Shown here one piece after another: positions 1 to 7,693 of a stretch of 64,000 nucleotides of DNA; position 1 is the first letter of the stretch, and each line of letters begins with the position of its first letter. The stretch spans positions 24,344-88,343 of the forward strand of contig NZ_SRXU01000012.1 in the NCBI RefSeq assembly GCF_004792695.1. The letters are read 5' to 3'. The stretch is from Sphingomonas naasensis. Its GTDB lineage: Bacteria > Pseudomonadota > Alphaproteobacteria > Sphingomonadales > Sphingomonadaceae. The position numbers and the translations under genes were made by a program. The notes under the pieces were generated by a model. That model searched no databases. It had not been told where the DNA came from and worked only from the letters and a program-made list of their open reading frames with translations.

Positions 1-1000
1 CGTTGAAGCCGGTCGCCGCGGCATTGTAGCCCACCGCCACCGAATCCACGTCCACAGTGCTGGCATTGGCGCCGACCACGACCGATCCGGTGCCCGCCGA
101 CACACTCGCCGCGCCGACCGCGACGCTGTTCGCACCGGTCGCGCTGGTCAGCGTGGGTACGCCGCTGATCGCGCCGCCGAGCGCCACCGAACCGTCGCCG
201 CTCGCCGCGGTGCCATAGCCCAGCGCGGTCGAAGCCAGCCCGGTCGCCCGTGCGCTCGATCCCGCCGCGGTGGTATAGTCGCCACTGGCCGTGGCGAGCA
301 GACCGAATGCCGATCCGTTCACGCCGGTCGCGTCCGCGCCGAAGCCCATCGCGATCGCCTGCGATCCTGCCGTCGCCAGATATCCCATCGCGATCGAGCC
401 ATAGGCCGTCGCGCTCGCGTCACGCCCGAAAACGATGCTGTCACCCGAGACCGAGCTCGCGCCGTCCCCCAGCACGATCGAGAAATTGCCCTGCGCGTTC
501 GCGGCGCGACCGATCGAGATCGCCGAGTCGCCGTCAGCGACGGCGACCTGGCCCATCGCGATTGACTGGTCGCCGAACGCCTGGGCGACGAGACCCAGAG
601 ACAAGGATTCGGTACCGACCGCACGCGCGCCGAAGCCGATCGCGGTAGAACTAGAGCCGGTCGCCTCGGTAACCGCGCCGATCGCCACCGAGGTGCCGGC
701 GGTCGCGTCCGCCGAATAGCCGATCGCAATCGATCCGAAGACCGCGGTGTTGCCGGGCCCCTGCACCGTCGCCGCCTCGCCGATCGCGACATTGGAATCG
801 CCGTTGACGGTGGCGTCGCCGCACACGGCGTTGTCGTCGGATCCGGGAGCGAGCGAGCCGACCGGGTTGTTCGCAGCGTCGCGGCAGAAGGCATTCTGGG
901 CCTGCGCCTCGCCCGTGGCGAGTATCAGCGCAATCGCCCCGGTCGAAGCAGTGGCGAATGCACGCAGCGCAGTGCGATTGATCTTGCGATTGGCAGTCAT
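1..1000 (-). CDS. Trimeric autotransporter adhesin, YadA/Hep_Hag head (3' end outside window)
   Basis: The reading frame opens at an ATG preceded by AAAAGGGG and stays open to the window edge, so only the N-terminal 333 residues are visible. Residues 1-30 look like a signal peptide ending AQA. After a short Cys-containing segment come many degenerate 14-16 residue repeats of the type S-x-A-x-G-x-x-A-x-A-x-G (for example SIAIGYSADA, SVAIGAVTEA, SIAMGQVAVA). These are the left-handed beta-roll head repeats of YadA-like trimeric autotransporters, which are exported by the Sec and BAM routes and displayed on the outer membrane as adhesins. The stalk and C-terminal YadA anchor should lie to the left of the window and cannot be checked. 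A two-component haemagglutinin-like head on another scaffold is the main alternative. Confidence 0.85.
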   Translation of the reverse strand, partial: MTANRKINRTALRAFATASTGAIALILATGEAQAQNAFCRDAANNPVGSLAPGSDDNAVCGDATVNGDSNVAIGEAATVQGPGNTAVFGSIAIGYSADATAGTSVAIGAVTEATGSSSTAIGFGARAVGTESLSLGLVAQAFGDQSIAMGQVAVADGDSAISIGRAANAQGNFSIVLGDGASSVSGDSIVFGRDASATAYGSIAMGYLATAGSQAIAMGFGADATGVNGSAFGLLATASGDYTTAAGSSARATGLASTALGYGTAASGDGSVALGGAISGVPTLTSATGANSVAVGAASVSAGTGSVVVGANASTVDVDSVAVGYNAAATGFN

Positions 1001-1075
1001 GATGATCCCCTTTTGTTGCATTTCCTTTTGACGGTTCGGGAAGCGGTTGGCCGCGAGCAGCACAATGCCCGCGTG

Positions 1076-1094
1076 CAACATGATAATATTGTTG
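1076..1094. promoter_or_regulatory. AT-rich palindrome upstream of the autotransporter gene
   Basis: The sequence CAACA-TGATAATAT-TGTTG has 5-bp inverted arms around a 9-bp AT-rich core. It stands out from the GC-rich background and lies 76-94 nt upstream of the autotransporter start, in the 191-bp gap before the next gene. It could be an operator or part of a promoter; which protein would bind it is not known. Confidence 0.35.
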
Positions 1095-1191
1095 AGTTCA
1101 GCCGCCATCCCGGTTGTCGAAAATCAAAACGAGATCGCGCGTCAGAACCGGACAGACTTGAAGAATTATCTTTGGTTGATCTGATCCATGC

Positions 1192-1858
1192 TCATCGAGA
1201 AAATATCCAGCCGCCCGGCCGACTTTGATAAAGATTGTCCGCAACTGGTTCCAACATCAGCATTTCATCGTTCGGCCCCCAGAGCATGATCTTCATGTCT
1301 TCCATCGCCCAATTGGTCAGGCGGCGTGGCAGGGAGTGCCGGCACAACCGGGTCCGAAGCTGATCCCACGCTTGGGCGCGCTCGACTCTGCCGGGGCCGC
1401 GGTGAGCGTGAGCTGGCACGGTGCGCGTCCCGGACTGCGCAGCGCCCATTTGCCAACCAGCTCGGACGGCAACGGAAGCCGCGTGTAACCGGCGATCCGC
1501 GGCACCAGATAATGCTCCGGTGACTGGAGGTCGGGGCTGCTCGGCAACCAGGCTCGTCCTCGACAAAGGTCATCGCCGGCTTGCCTTGGGCGTCGAGCAG
1601 CACGATCCCGTCCAACGGCCGCCACGCCACCACCGCCGCGCTGGCGCGGACCCGCGCGGCGCAACTCGGATCGGGCCGCGCGCGCCATGCCTGCCCCACC
1701 GGCTCGGCAATGAGCTCGATGCCGCAGGCCGCGCCGCCGTCGGTGGGCACGATCTGATACGGGCCAGCCATGTCGCGGACTATTTCCGGCGCTTGCGCAA
1801 CGGCCGGTCGCGCCACGATCAGCGCCGCGATGAGCGCGATCCCCGCGCGACGCTTCAC
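1192..1858 (-). pseudogene. Broken double-domain AprI/Inh-like inhibitor protein (two frameshifts)
   Basis: A GTG start overlaps the stop of the upstream lipoprotein gene (GTGA). The N-terminus is a signal peptide (KRRAGIALIAALIVARPAVA). The first domain (AGPYQIV...ACGIELI...AWRPLDGIVLLDAQGK) and the second (SELVGKWALRS...CQLTLTA...LTNWAMEDMKIMLW...ADNLYQS) both look like the AprI/Inh/Omp19 beta-barrel fold of periplasmic metalloprotease inhibitors. The coding frame changes near 1548 (after FVEDEP) and again near 1320-1345 (after GCAGT), each fitting one missing base. Protein similarity resumes in the new frame each time, so the intact ancestor was about 220 residues with two tandem domains. 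Sequencing error is possible, but two shifts within about 220 bp point to decay. The family assignment is from pattern recognition, not a search. Confidence 0.65.
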
Positions 1859-2400
1859 AGCAACGCCTTCGCGATCGCGAGCGAGCGCGCTCTGGCATCG
1901 TCGCCCGCGGGCAGCTTGAAGAAGTTGATCGTGACATAGCGCCGATCGTCGATGAACAACTGCGCCTGCTTGCCGGCATCGCTCCAGAAGGCGGCCTTGC
2001 CCAGCCCGGGCACCGGATCGGCGGGCGGCGCCAGCCCGCCGCCGGTACGCGCATGCTCGATCGCGGTAGACGTCGCATCGGCATCGGGCGCCTCGCGTGT
2101 GAGCACCATCAGCGTCGCGCCATTGGCATAGGTGAAGGTGCACGCCGCGGCGAGCCCGCCTCCGCCCGCCGAGATCGTCTCGAGCCGGGCATCGGTCACC
2201 GCCGCGCCACCCAGCGCCGCCGCCCTGTCGCGGCCGAGCGAGGGGCAGGCGTCGCGTGCGTCCCACCGCCCGGCGACAGGCGCGCGCGCCGTCTCGCCGG
2301 CATCGGATTGGGGCGGGGTGCCGTTCGAGCCCCCGCATCCGACGAGAAGCAACCCCGCTGCCATCGCGCCGGCGCCGGCGCGCTTGCGCGGTCCGCTCAT
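1855..2400 (-). CDS. Putative lipoprotein, 181 aa, unknown function
   Basis: The start chosen is the ATG at 2400, which overlaps the stop of the upstream gene by ATGA. It gives a basic N-terminus and a lipobox-like LLLVGC at about residues 17-22, so the protein is probably lipidated at that Cys. The mature part is Gly/Ala-rich at first, then holds a domain with two Cys residues (DACPSLG and AACTFTYANG) and the C-terminal stretch QLFIDDRRYVTINFFKL. I do not recognise the family. It is the middle gene of a three-gene minus-strand operon of exported proteins (2846 to 1192), with 4-nt overlaps on both sides, so the three are likely translated together. Confidence 0.75.
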   Translation of the reverse strand: MSGPRKRAGAGAMAAGLLLVGCGGSNGTPPQSDAGETARAPVAGRWDARDACPSLGRDRAAALGGAAVTDARLETISAGGGGLAAACTFTYANGATLMVLTREAPDADATSTAIEHARTGGGLAPPADPVPGLGKAAFWSDAGKQAQLFIDDRRYVTINFFKLPAGDDARARSLAIAKALL

Positions 2401-2846
2401 GTTCGCTGCCCCTGCTTCGGGCCGGCGGCCCAGTCGACGAACACAGTGCGCGTCCGGTTCATCGTGACGGTGCAATCCGGCCCGGCTGTGCCGATGCAGT
2501 CATATGCCCATTGCGCGCGGGTCGGGGCCGCGCCTTGTCCCGGCACCGTGCGCGGGCTGGCGGGACGGCGCAGCGCCACCCGAATCACCGACCCGGTCTT
2601 TACCCACGCATAGCAGGTCGTCTTTTCGGACCTGTCGTCACAGATGAGCGCGACGTCGGGATCGGTATCGATCGAAACCCGCGCGCCGCCCGCATTGGCC
2701 GAGACGATGCGGATCGTCTGGCCCGACGCCGAATCGGCACCGATGGGCGATTTGCCACCGAGCAGGATCACCTGTGCCGCCCCCGGCGCGGCGGCGAATC
2801 CGAGGGCGATCCCCGCGCAAACCGAAGCGATGCGTACGATCGACAT
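2397..2846 (-). CDS. Secreted hypothetical protein, 149 aa
   Basis: An ATG with a GGAGGAC ribosome binding site just upstream begins a signal peptide (MSIVRIASVCAGIALGFAAAPGAAQ). The mature protein of about 125 residues has four Cys (CDD, CYAW, YDCIG, DCTVTM), which probably form two disulfides in the periplasm. The end, with CTVTMNRTRTVFVDW, resembles the closing strands of InlB-type or Ig-like beta repeats, but this is weak evidence. It is first in the operon with the 181-aa lipoprotein and the broken inhibitor. It is divergent from the Ser/Thr kinase gene, and the 129-bp gap must hold both promoters. Confidence 0.75.
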   Translation of the reverse strand: MSIVRIASVCAGIALGFAAAPGAAQVILLGGKSPIGADSASGQTIRIVSANAGGARVSIDTDPDVALICDDRSEKTTCYAWVKTGSVIRVALRRPASPRTVPGQGAAPTRAQWAYDCIGTAGPDCTVTMNRTRTVFVDWAAGPKQGQRT

Positions 2847-2975
2847 GCCGTCCTCCCACACGGCCGGGCGTTGGTGCGCAGCCTCCTTTCCACCCAAACG
2901 ACATTGGCTCGCCAAACCGGACATCGGACGATAGCTTCGTTTCTGCGCAGACATGCGCGACAAAAGGGGGGACAT

Positions 2976-5402
2976 ATGAAGCCGAGCGAGACCGAGGCCT
3001 GGGCAGCCGTGGCCGAAGCATTCGACGCGATCGAGCCCCTCGATAGCGACGCGCGCGAGGCGGCATTGGCGCGGGTCGAGCCCGATGTGGCGCAGCGGGT
3101 GCGGGCATTGCTCCGCAGCAGCGAACAGGTCGGCATTCTCGATGCACTTCCCGAGGCCCCTCCCGCCGCGGACCCCGAGGGGCTGGCCCGGGGCACGCGG
3201 ATCGGCGCGTTCGCGATCGATCGGCTGATCGGCCGTGGCGGCATGGGCGAGGTCTATCTCGCGCATCGGAGCGACGCGGCGTTCGAGCAGCGGGTGGCGA
3301 TCAAGCTGCTGCGGCTCGACGCCGCGCCGAACGCCGCGCTGTTCGATCGCGAACGCAGCGTGCTCGCCCGGCTCGAGCATTCGGGGATCGCGCATTTGAT
3401 CGATGGCGGGCGCACCGACGATGGCCGCCCCTGGATGGCGATGGCCTATGTCGAAGGGTTGCCGATCGACGCGTGGTGCGCCGAACATCAGGCCAGCCTC
3501 GCCGAACGGCTGCGGCTGTTTCGCGACGTTTGCGACGCGGTGTCGTTCGCCCATGCCAATCTGGTGGTGCACCGCGATCTCAAGCCGTCGAACATCCTCG
3601 TCGATGCCAATGGTCGCGTGCATCTCCTCGATTTCGGCATCGCCAAGCTGATCGACGCCGGCGGCGGCACCGACACGCTGCAGACCACCGCGCTGATGAC
3701 TCCCGATTATGCCGCGCCCGAGCAATTGGCGAACGAGCCCGTCACCGTCGCCACCGACGTCCATGCGCTCGGGCTGGTGCTGTACCAGTTGCTCACCGGC
3801 GCCACGCCATGGGGCGGCACCGGGGGATCGCTGCCCACGCTGGTGCGCCGCATGCTCAGCGAGGAGCCGGCCGCGCCGAGCCGGATGGCGCCGCCACAGG
3901 CGCCCGTATCCGCCGGCCGCCTGCGCGGCGATCTCGATGCGATCGTGCTCAAGGCGATGCGCAGGCAACCGGCCGATCGCTATGTCTCGGTGGAGGCGAT
4001 GGCCGAGGATCTCCGCCGCTATGAAGCCGCGCAACCGGTGCGCGCGCGCGTCGGCTCGCGGCGCTACCGGCTGGGACGCTATCTGCGCCGGCACTGGATC
4101 GCCGTGGCGGGCGTGACGGCGGTATTCGTCGCGCTATTGCTGGGCGCCGGGGGGATCGCGCTGCAGGCACGCCGCACCGCGGTCCAGCGCGACGCGGCGC
4201 TGGCGGAGGCGAAGCGGGCGGATTCGATCGTCCAGACGCTCACCTTGATGTTCGCGCAAGGCGGCTATTCGAACGATCTCACGCTCAAGCAGACGCTCGA
4301 CGAATCCGCGCTTCGGATGCTCGCGACGCTGGATCGCAGCAGCCGATCGGGCAGCGCCGTCAATGCGCTGGTGGATCTCTACGTCAATCTCGGCGACGGC
4401 AAGGGAGGCTATGCTCTGGCGAAGGACGCGCTGGCACGCGGCATCGGCGCCGACGACCCGATCCTCACGGCCCGGCTCAAGATCCGGCTGGCCGACACCG
4501 CGGTGGCGATCGGCGCCGGCGAGGAAGCGCCGCCTTTGCTCGACGAGGCGGCAAAGGTGTTCGCCGCCGATCCCGAGCGCAACGCCGCCGACATCCAGGA
4601 TGCGCTCGCGACGCGCGCAGCGATCGCCCGCCGCGCGCGCGATTATGATACCGCGGTCGGGTTGCTCACCGCCAATCTCGACGCCGCCGAGCGCGCCTAT
4701 GCCGGCAACGACAGCGCGCTGCTGGCGCGCTACAACAATCTGCTCGTCTATCTGATCGAGGCCAATCGCCTCGCCGAGTTCGAAAAGGTGTTCGCCCGTG
4801 TCGATCGCGCGCTTGCGCAGCCGGGCCGCCGCGACCTGATCCAGTCGCTGGGTATCGAGCAGCTCCGCGGCGCCTGGGCACTGCGCAAGGGCGATGTCGC
4901 GCGCGCCGAGCAGATCGCGACCGACGTCTCGGCGCGCCGGCGGCGGCTGTTCGGCCAGACCCCGGGGCTCGCCACCGATCTCGCGCAGCTCGCCAAGACC
5001 CAGATCGCCGGCAATCGCTTCGCCGAAGCCCGCGTGTCGCTGGCGGAAGCCCGGCCGATGGCGGTGCGCTTCCTCGGCGAACGCTCGATACCGGTGATCG
5101 TCCTCGATCTCGCCGAGGCGCAGACGCTTGCGGAATTGGGCGAGGCGGCCGGCGCGCAGGCCGCGCTCGGCCGGGCGCGGGCGACGCTCGCCGCGATGCC
5201 GCCGGCCAACCCGCTCGCGCCGCAGCTCGCGCTGACCGAGGCGGTGGTGGCGCTCAAACAGGGGGACAAGGTGGCGGCACAGGCGGCCGTGGCGCGGGGG
5301 ATCGCCGGTTTCACTGCCATGGGCCCCGCCGGCGCCTATGGATTGCAGGCGATCAAGCGCATCGAGGCGCGCGTGCGCGCGCTGCCGGCACGGGCTGAAT
5401 AA
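2976..5402 (+). CDS. Ser/Thr protein kinase with membrane anchor and TPR-like sensor region
   Basis: The protein is 808 aa from the ATG at 2976 (AAAAGGGGGGAC upstream). The frame is open further left, but no ribosome binding site or similarity supports a longer protein. The kinase domain is complete and Hanks-type: Gly loop GRGGMGEVY at 86-94, Lys110 in VAIKLL, HRDLKPSN at 199-206, DFG at 219-221, and APEQ at 247-250. One transmembrane helix lies at about 373-397. The remaining 400 residues are Ala/Leu/Arg-rich helices typical of TPR repeats and probably face the periplasm as a sensor. An ECF sigma gene converges on it with 9 bp between stops. In ECF43-type systems such as Vibrio EcfP/PknT the kinase phosphorylates and activates the sigma factor; that role here is inference. 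Confidence 0.9.
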   Translation: MKPSETEAWAAVAEAFDAIEPLDSDAREAALARVEPDVAQRVRALLRSSEQVGILDALPEAPPAADPEGLARGTRIGAFAIDRLIGRGGMGEVYLAHRSDAAFEQRVAIKLLRLDAAPNAALFDRERSVLARLEHSGIAHLIDGGRTDDGRPWMAMAYVEGLPIDAWCAEHQASLAERLRLFRDVCDAVSFAHANLVVHRDLKPSNILVDANGRVHLLDFGIAKLIDAGGGTDTLQTTALMTPDYAAPEQLANEPVTVATDVHALGLVLYQLLTGATPWGGTGGSLPTLVRRMLSEEPAAPSRMAPPQAPVSAGRLRGDLDAIVLKAMRRQPADRYVSVEAMAEDLRRYEAAQPVRARVGSRRYRLGRYLRRHWIAVAGVTAVFVALLLGAGGIALQARRTAVQRDAALAEAKRADSIVQTLTLMFAQGGYSNDLTLKQTLDESALRMLATLDRSSRSGSAVNALVDLYVNLGDGKGGYALAKDALARGIGADDPILTARLKIRLADTAVAIGAGEEAPPLLDEAAKVFAADPERNAADIQDALATRAAIARRARDYDTAVGLLTANLDAAERAYAGNDSALLARYNNLLVYLIEANRLAEFEKVFARVDRALAQPGRRDLIQSLGIEQLRGAWALRKGDVARAEQIATDVSARRRRLFGQTPGLATDLAQLAKTQIAGNRFAEARVSLAEARPMAVRFLGERSIPVIVLDLAEAQTLAELGEAAGAQAALGRARATLAAMPPANPLAPQLALTEAVVALKQGDKVAAQAAVARGIAGFTAMGPAGAYGLQAIKRIEARVRALPARAE

Positions 5403-5411
5403 GAGGTTTGG

Positions 5412-5936
5412 TCAGCGCTCGGCCATCTCTTCGTGGATCCAGGCGCGCGCGCGAATCCACCAGCGGCGCACCGTCCGATCGGTGACGCCGAGCACCGCGG
5501 CGGTCTCGGCCTCGTCCAGCCCTGCGAAGAAGCGGCAGTCGACCAGCTTGGCGAGCTGGGGATCGTGGCGGCCGAGCGCGGTCAGCGCATCGCCCAGCCG
5601 GACCATCTCGGCGTCTCCGGCGGGCTCGGCGGCCAGCGTCGCCAGCGCGCCGGTCAGGCTTGCCATCGGCGCGTTGCGCTTTGCCCGCAGCCGCGCCCGC
5701 GCCGCATCGAGCAGGACGTGGCGCATCGCCGTAGCGGCGCATCCGAGGAAATGCGCGCGGTTCGCCCATTCGGGGCGCCCCTGCATCCGGAGATAGGCCT
5801 CGCCCACCAGCGCCGTCGGCTGCAACGTCATCGGGCTGCCGGCGCGGCGATGCTCGCGGCCGGCGATGCGGCGCAGCTCCTCATAGAGCAAGCGCACGAG
5901 TTCTTCCGATCTGCCAGGCTCAGCTCCCGAAACCAC
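5412..5936 (-). CDS. ECF RNA polymerase sigma factor (Sigma70_ECF/ECF43-like)
   Basis: The 174-aa protein starts at a GTG with a strong AAGGAGG four bases upstream, which decides the start. Region 2 is visible as ELVRLLYEELRRIAGREHRR and the following helix (AHFLGCAATAMRHVLLDAAR). Region 4 ends in a clear helix-turn-helix (DEAETAAVLGVTDRTVRRWW). The MTLQPTALVGEAYLRM stretch is typical of the PF07638 branch of ECF sigmas. These often lack an anti-sigma factor and are paired with Ser/Thr kinases. No anti-sigma gene lies nearby, and the convergent neighbour is a Ser/Thr kinase, which fits phosphorylation control. The target regulon is unknown; the exported-protein operon at 1192-2846 is one candidate. 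Confidence 0.88.
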   Translation of the reverse strand: MVSGAEPGRSEELVRLLYEELRRIAGREHRRAGSPMTLQPTALVGEAYLRMQGRPEWANRAHFLGCAATAMRHVLLDAARARLRAKRNAPMASLTGALATLAAEPAGDAEMVRLGDALTALGRHDPQLAKLVDCRFFAGLDEAETAAVLGVTDRTVRRWWIRARAWIHEEMAER

Positions 5937-6215
5937 TCGCCCTCCTTTTGAATGCGTGGACTCTCCGAATGCGACAATTTGAGCAAGTGCAGATCAATAC
6001 AGAGCGTTCTTCATCTACATAGCCTGTCGAAATCATTTATTTCCATGACAGCATTCGAGCGCGTGCCCGCGATCTGCGCGATTGCGGGCCGCGATCCGGC
6101 GAATGCAGATCAGCGCGACGGCGCCGGGCGGCCGATGCGGCACCAATCCGCGGGATCGGAGTTGAGGAGCGCATGGGCCGCTCTGGTGTGGCGACCCTCG
6201 GATCGTGAGGGCAGA

Positions 6216-6722
6216 ATGGCCATTACCATCAACGGCGACGCCGTTTCCGTTCCCGACGATCCCCGCGTGTCGCTGCTCGACCTTCTGCGCGAGGATTTGC
6301 GGCTGACCGGGACCAAGAAAGGCTGCAATCAGGGCGCGTGCGGCGCCTGCACCGTACTTGTCGACGGCGAGCGCATCCTCTCGTGCCTGGCGCTCGCCGT
6401 GCAATATGACGGTCGCGCGATCACGACTATCGAAGGGCTGGGCGCGGCCGGCGCTCTCCATCCGCTCCAGCAGGCGTTCATCGAGCATGACGGCTTCCAG
6501 TGCGGCTATTGCACGCCGGGCCAGATCTGCTCCGCGGTCGCGATGGTGGCGGAAGCGAGGCGCGGCGTGCCGAGCCACGTCACCGGCGACCTCGACGCCG
6601 GCGCGATCACGCTGACCCATGACGAATTGCGCGAGCGGATGAGCGGCAATCTGTGCCGCTGCGGTGCGCATAACGGCATCATGGCGGCGATCGCCGAAAC
6701 CTTTGCGGAGGCAGCCGAATGA
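6216..6722 (+). CDS. paoA: Aldehyde/xanthine oxidoreductase-type 2Fe-2S subunit (PaoA/YagT-like)
   Basis: The 168-aa protein is the small iron-sulfur subunit of a molybdenum hydroxylase. The first [2Fe-2S] cluster is ligated by GCNQGACGACTVL with a further Cys in ILSCLAL. The second uses CGYCTPGQ and CRCGAHNG near the C-terminus. The start is the ATG after GTGAGGG; the open frame extends left but shows no homology. E. coli PaoA carries a Tat signal; here none is seen, so this complex is probably cytoplasmic. It is the first gene of a three-gene operon with ATGA overlaps. The 279 bp between it and the divergent sigma gene hold the promoter, but I see no clear motif there. Confidence 0.9.
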   Translation: MAITINGDAVSVPDDPRVSLLDLLREDLRLTGTKKGCNQGACGACTVLVDGERILSCLALAVQYDGRAITTIEGLGAAGALHPLQQAFIEHDGFQCGYCTPGQICSAVAMVAEARRGVPSHVTGDLDAGAITLTHDELRERMSGNLCRCGAHNGIMAAIAETFAEAAE

Positions 6723-7693
6723 CGCCGTTCGGGTATTCCCGCGCGCAGGATGTGGCGGATGCGGTGCGACGTGGTGGCGAAGCCGGGACGATGTATCTCG
6801 GCGGCGGCACCAATCTGGTCGACCTGATGCGCGAGACGATCGAGCGCCCGACGATGCTGGTCGACGTGACCGGCCTCTCCCGCGACATCACCGAGACGCC
6901 CGATGGCGGGCTCCGCATCGGCGCGGCGGCGCGCAACACCGCGCTCGCCGAGGATCGACGTGTGCGTACGCGCTATCCCGTGCTGACCCGCGCGATTGTC
7001 GCCGGGGCGAGCGCCCAGATCCGCAACATGGCGACGGTCGGGGGCAATCTGCTCCAGCGTACCCGCTGCGGCTATTTCTATGATGACGACGGATCGCGCT
7101 GCAACAAGCGCGCACCGGGGCAGGGGTGCGATGCGATCGAAGGGTTCAATCGCAACCACGCGATCCTCGGCGCCTCCAGCGCCTGCGTCGCGGTCCATCC
7201 CTCGGATATGTGCGTCGCGCTCGCCGCGCTCGATGCGGTGGTGCATCTCGAGAGCAGCGCGGGACCGCGGGTTTTGCGCTTCACCGATTTCCATCGGCTG
7301 CCCGGCGACCATCCGCAGATCGAGACGATGCTCCAGCCCGGCGAGCTGATCACGGCGATCGAGCTGCCGCCGCTGCCGTTCGCGCGTCGCTCGACCTATC
7401 GTAAGGTCCGCGACCGTTCGAGCTATGCCTTCGCGCTCGTCTCGGTTGCCGCGGCGATCGAAATCGAGAATGGCCGGGTCGGCGCGGTGCGGATCGCGCT
7501 CGGCGGGGTGGCGCACAAGCCCTGGCGCGCATCGAAGGCGGAGGCGGCGTTGCGCGGGCAACCCGCGAACGCAGCCAGCTTCGCCGCCGCGGCCGAAGCC
7601 GAACTCGCCGATGCCCGGCCGCTCAAGGACAATGGCTTCAAGATCGCGCTGGCGAAACGCGCCATCGTCGCGGTGCTGGAGACGCTGGCATGA
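6719..7693 (+). CDS. paoB: Molybdenum hydroxylase FAD subunit with extra Fe-S insert (PaoB/YagS-like)
   Basis: The 324-aa protein matches the FAD-binding subunit of the xanthine oxidase family. YLGGGTNLVDLMR contacts the FAD diphosphate and ATVGGNLLQRTRC is the second FAD motif. The Cys-rich insert RTRCGYFYDDDGSRCNKRAP followed by GQGC is the hallmark of the PaoB branch, where it binds a [4Fe-4S] cluster that ordinary xanthine dehydrogenase FAD subunits lack. The C-terminal CO_deh_flav_C-type domain (SYAFALVSVAAAIEIENGRV) is intact. The gene starts at an ATGA overlap with the 2Fe-2S subunit and ends in another overlap with the large subunit, so the three products are made in step. Confidence 0.9.
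   Translation: MTPFGYSRAQDVADAVRRGGEAGTMYLGGGTNLVDLMRETIERPTMLVDVTGLSRDITETPDGGLRIGAAARNTALAEDRRVRTRYPVLTRAIVAGASAQIRNMATVGGNLLQRTRCGYFYDDDGSRCNKRAPGQGCDAIEGFNRNHAILGASSACVAVHPSDMCVALAALDAVVHLESSAGPRVLRFTDFHRLPGDHPQIETMLQPGELITAIELPPLPFARRSTYRKVRDRSSYAFALVSVAAAIEIENGRVGAVRIALGGVAHKPWRASKAEAALRGQPANAASFAAAAEAELADARPLKDNGFKIALAKRAIVAVLETLA

Noticed and set aside
2256..2975. Long N-terminal extension of the kinase frame
   Set aside because: It is antisense to two real genes, has no similarity or ribosome binding site, and the ATG at 2976 has a strong one.
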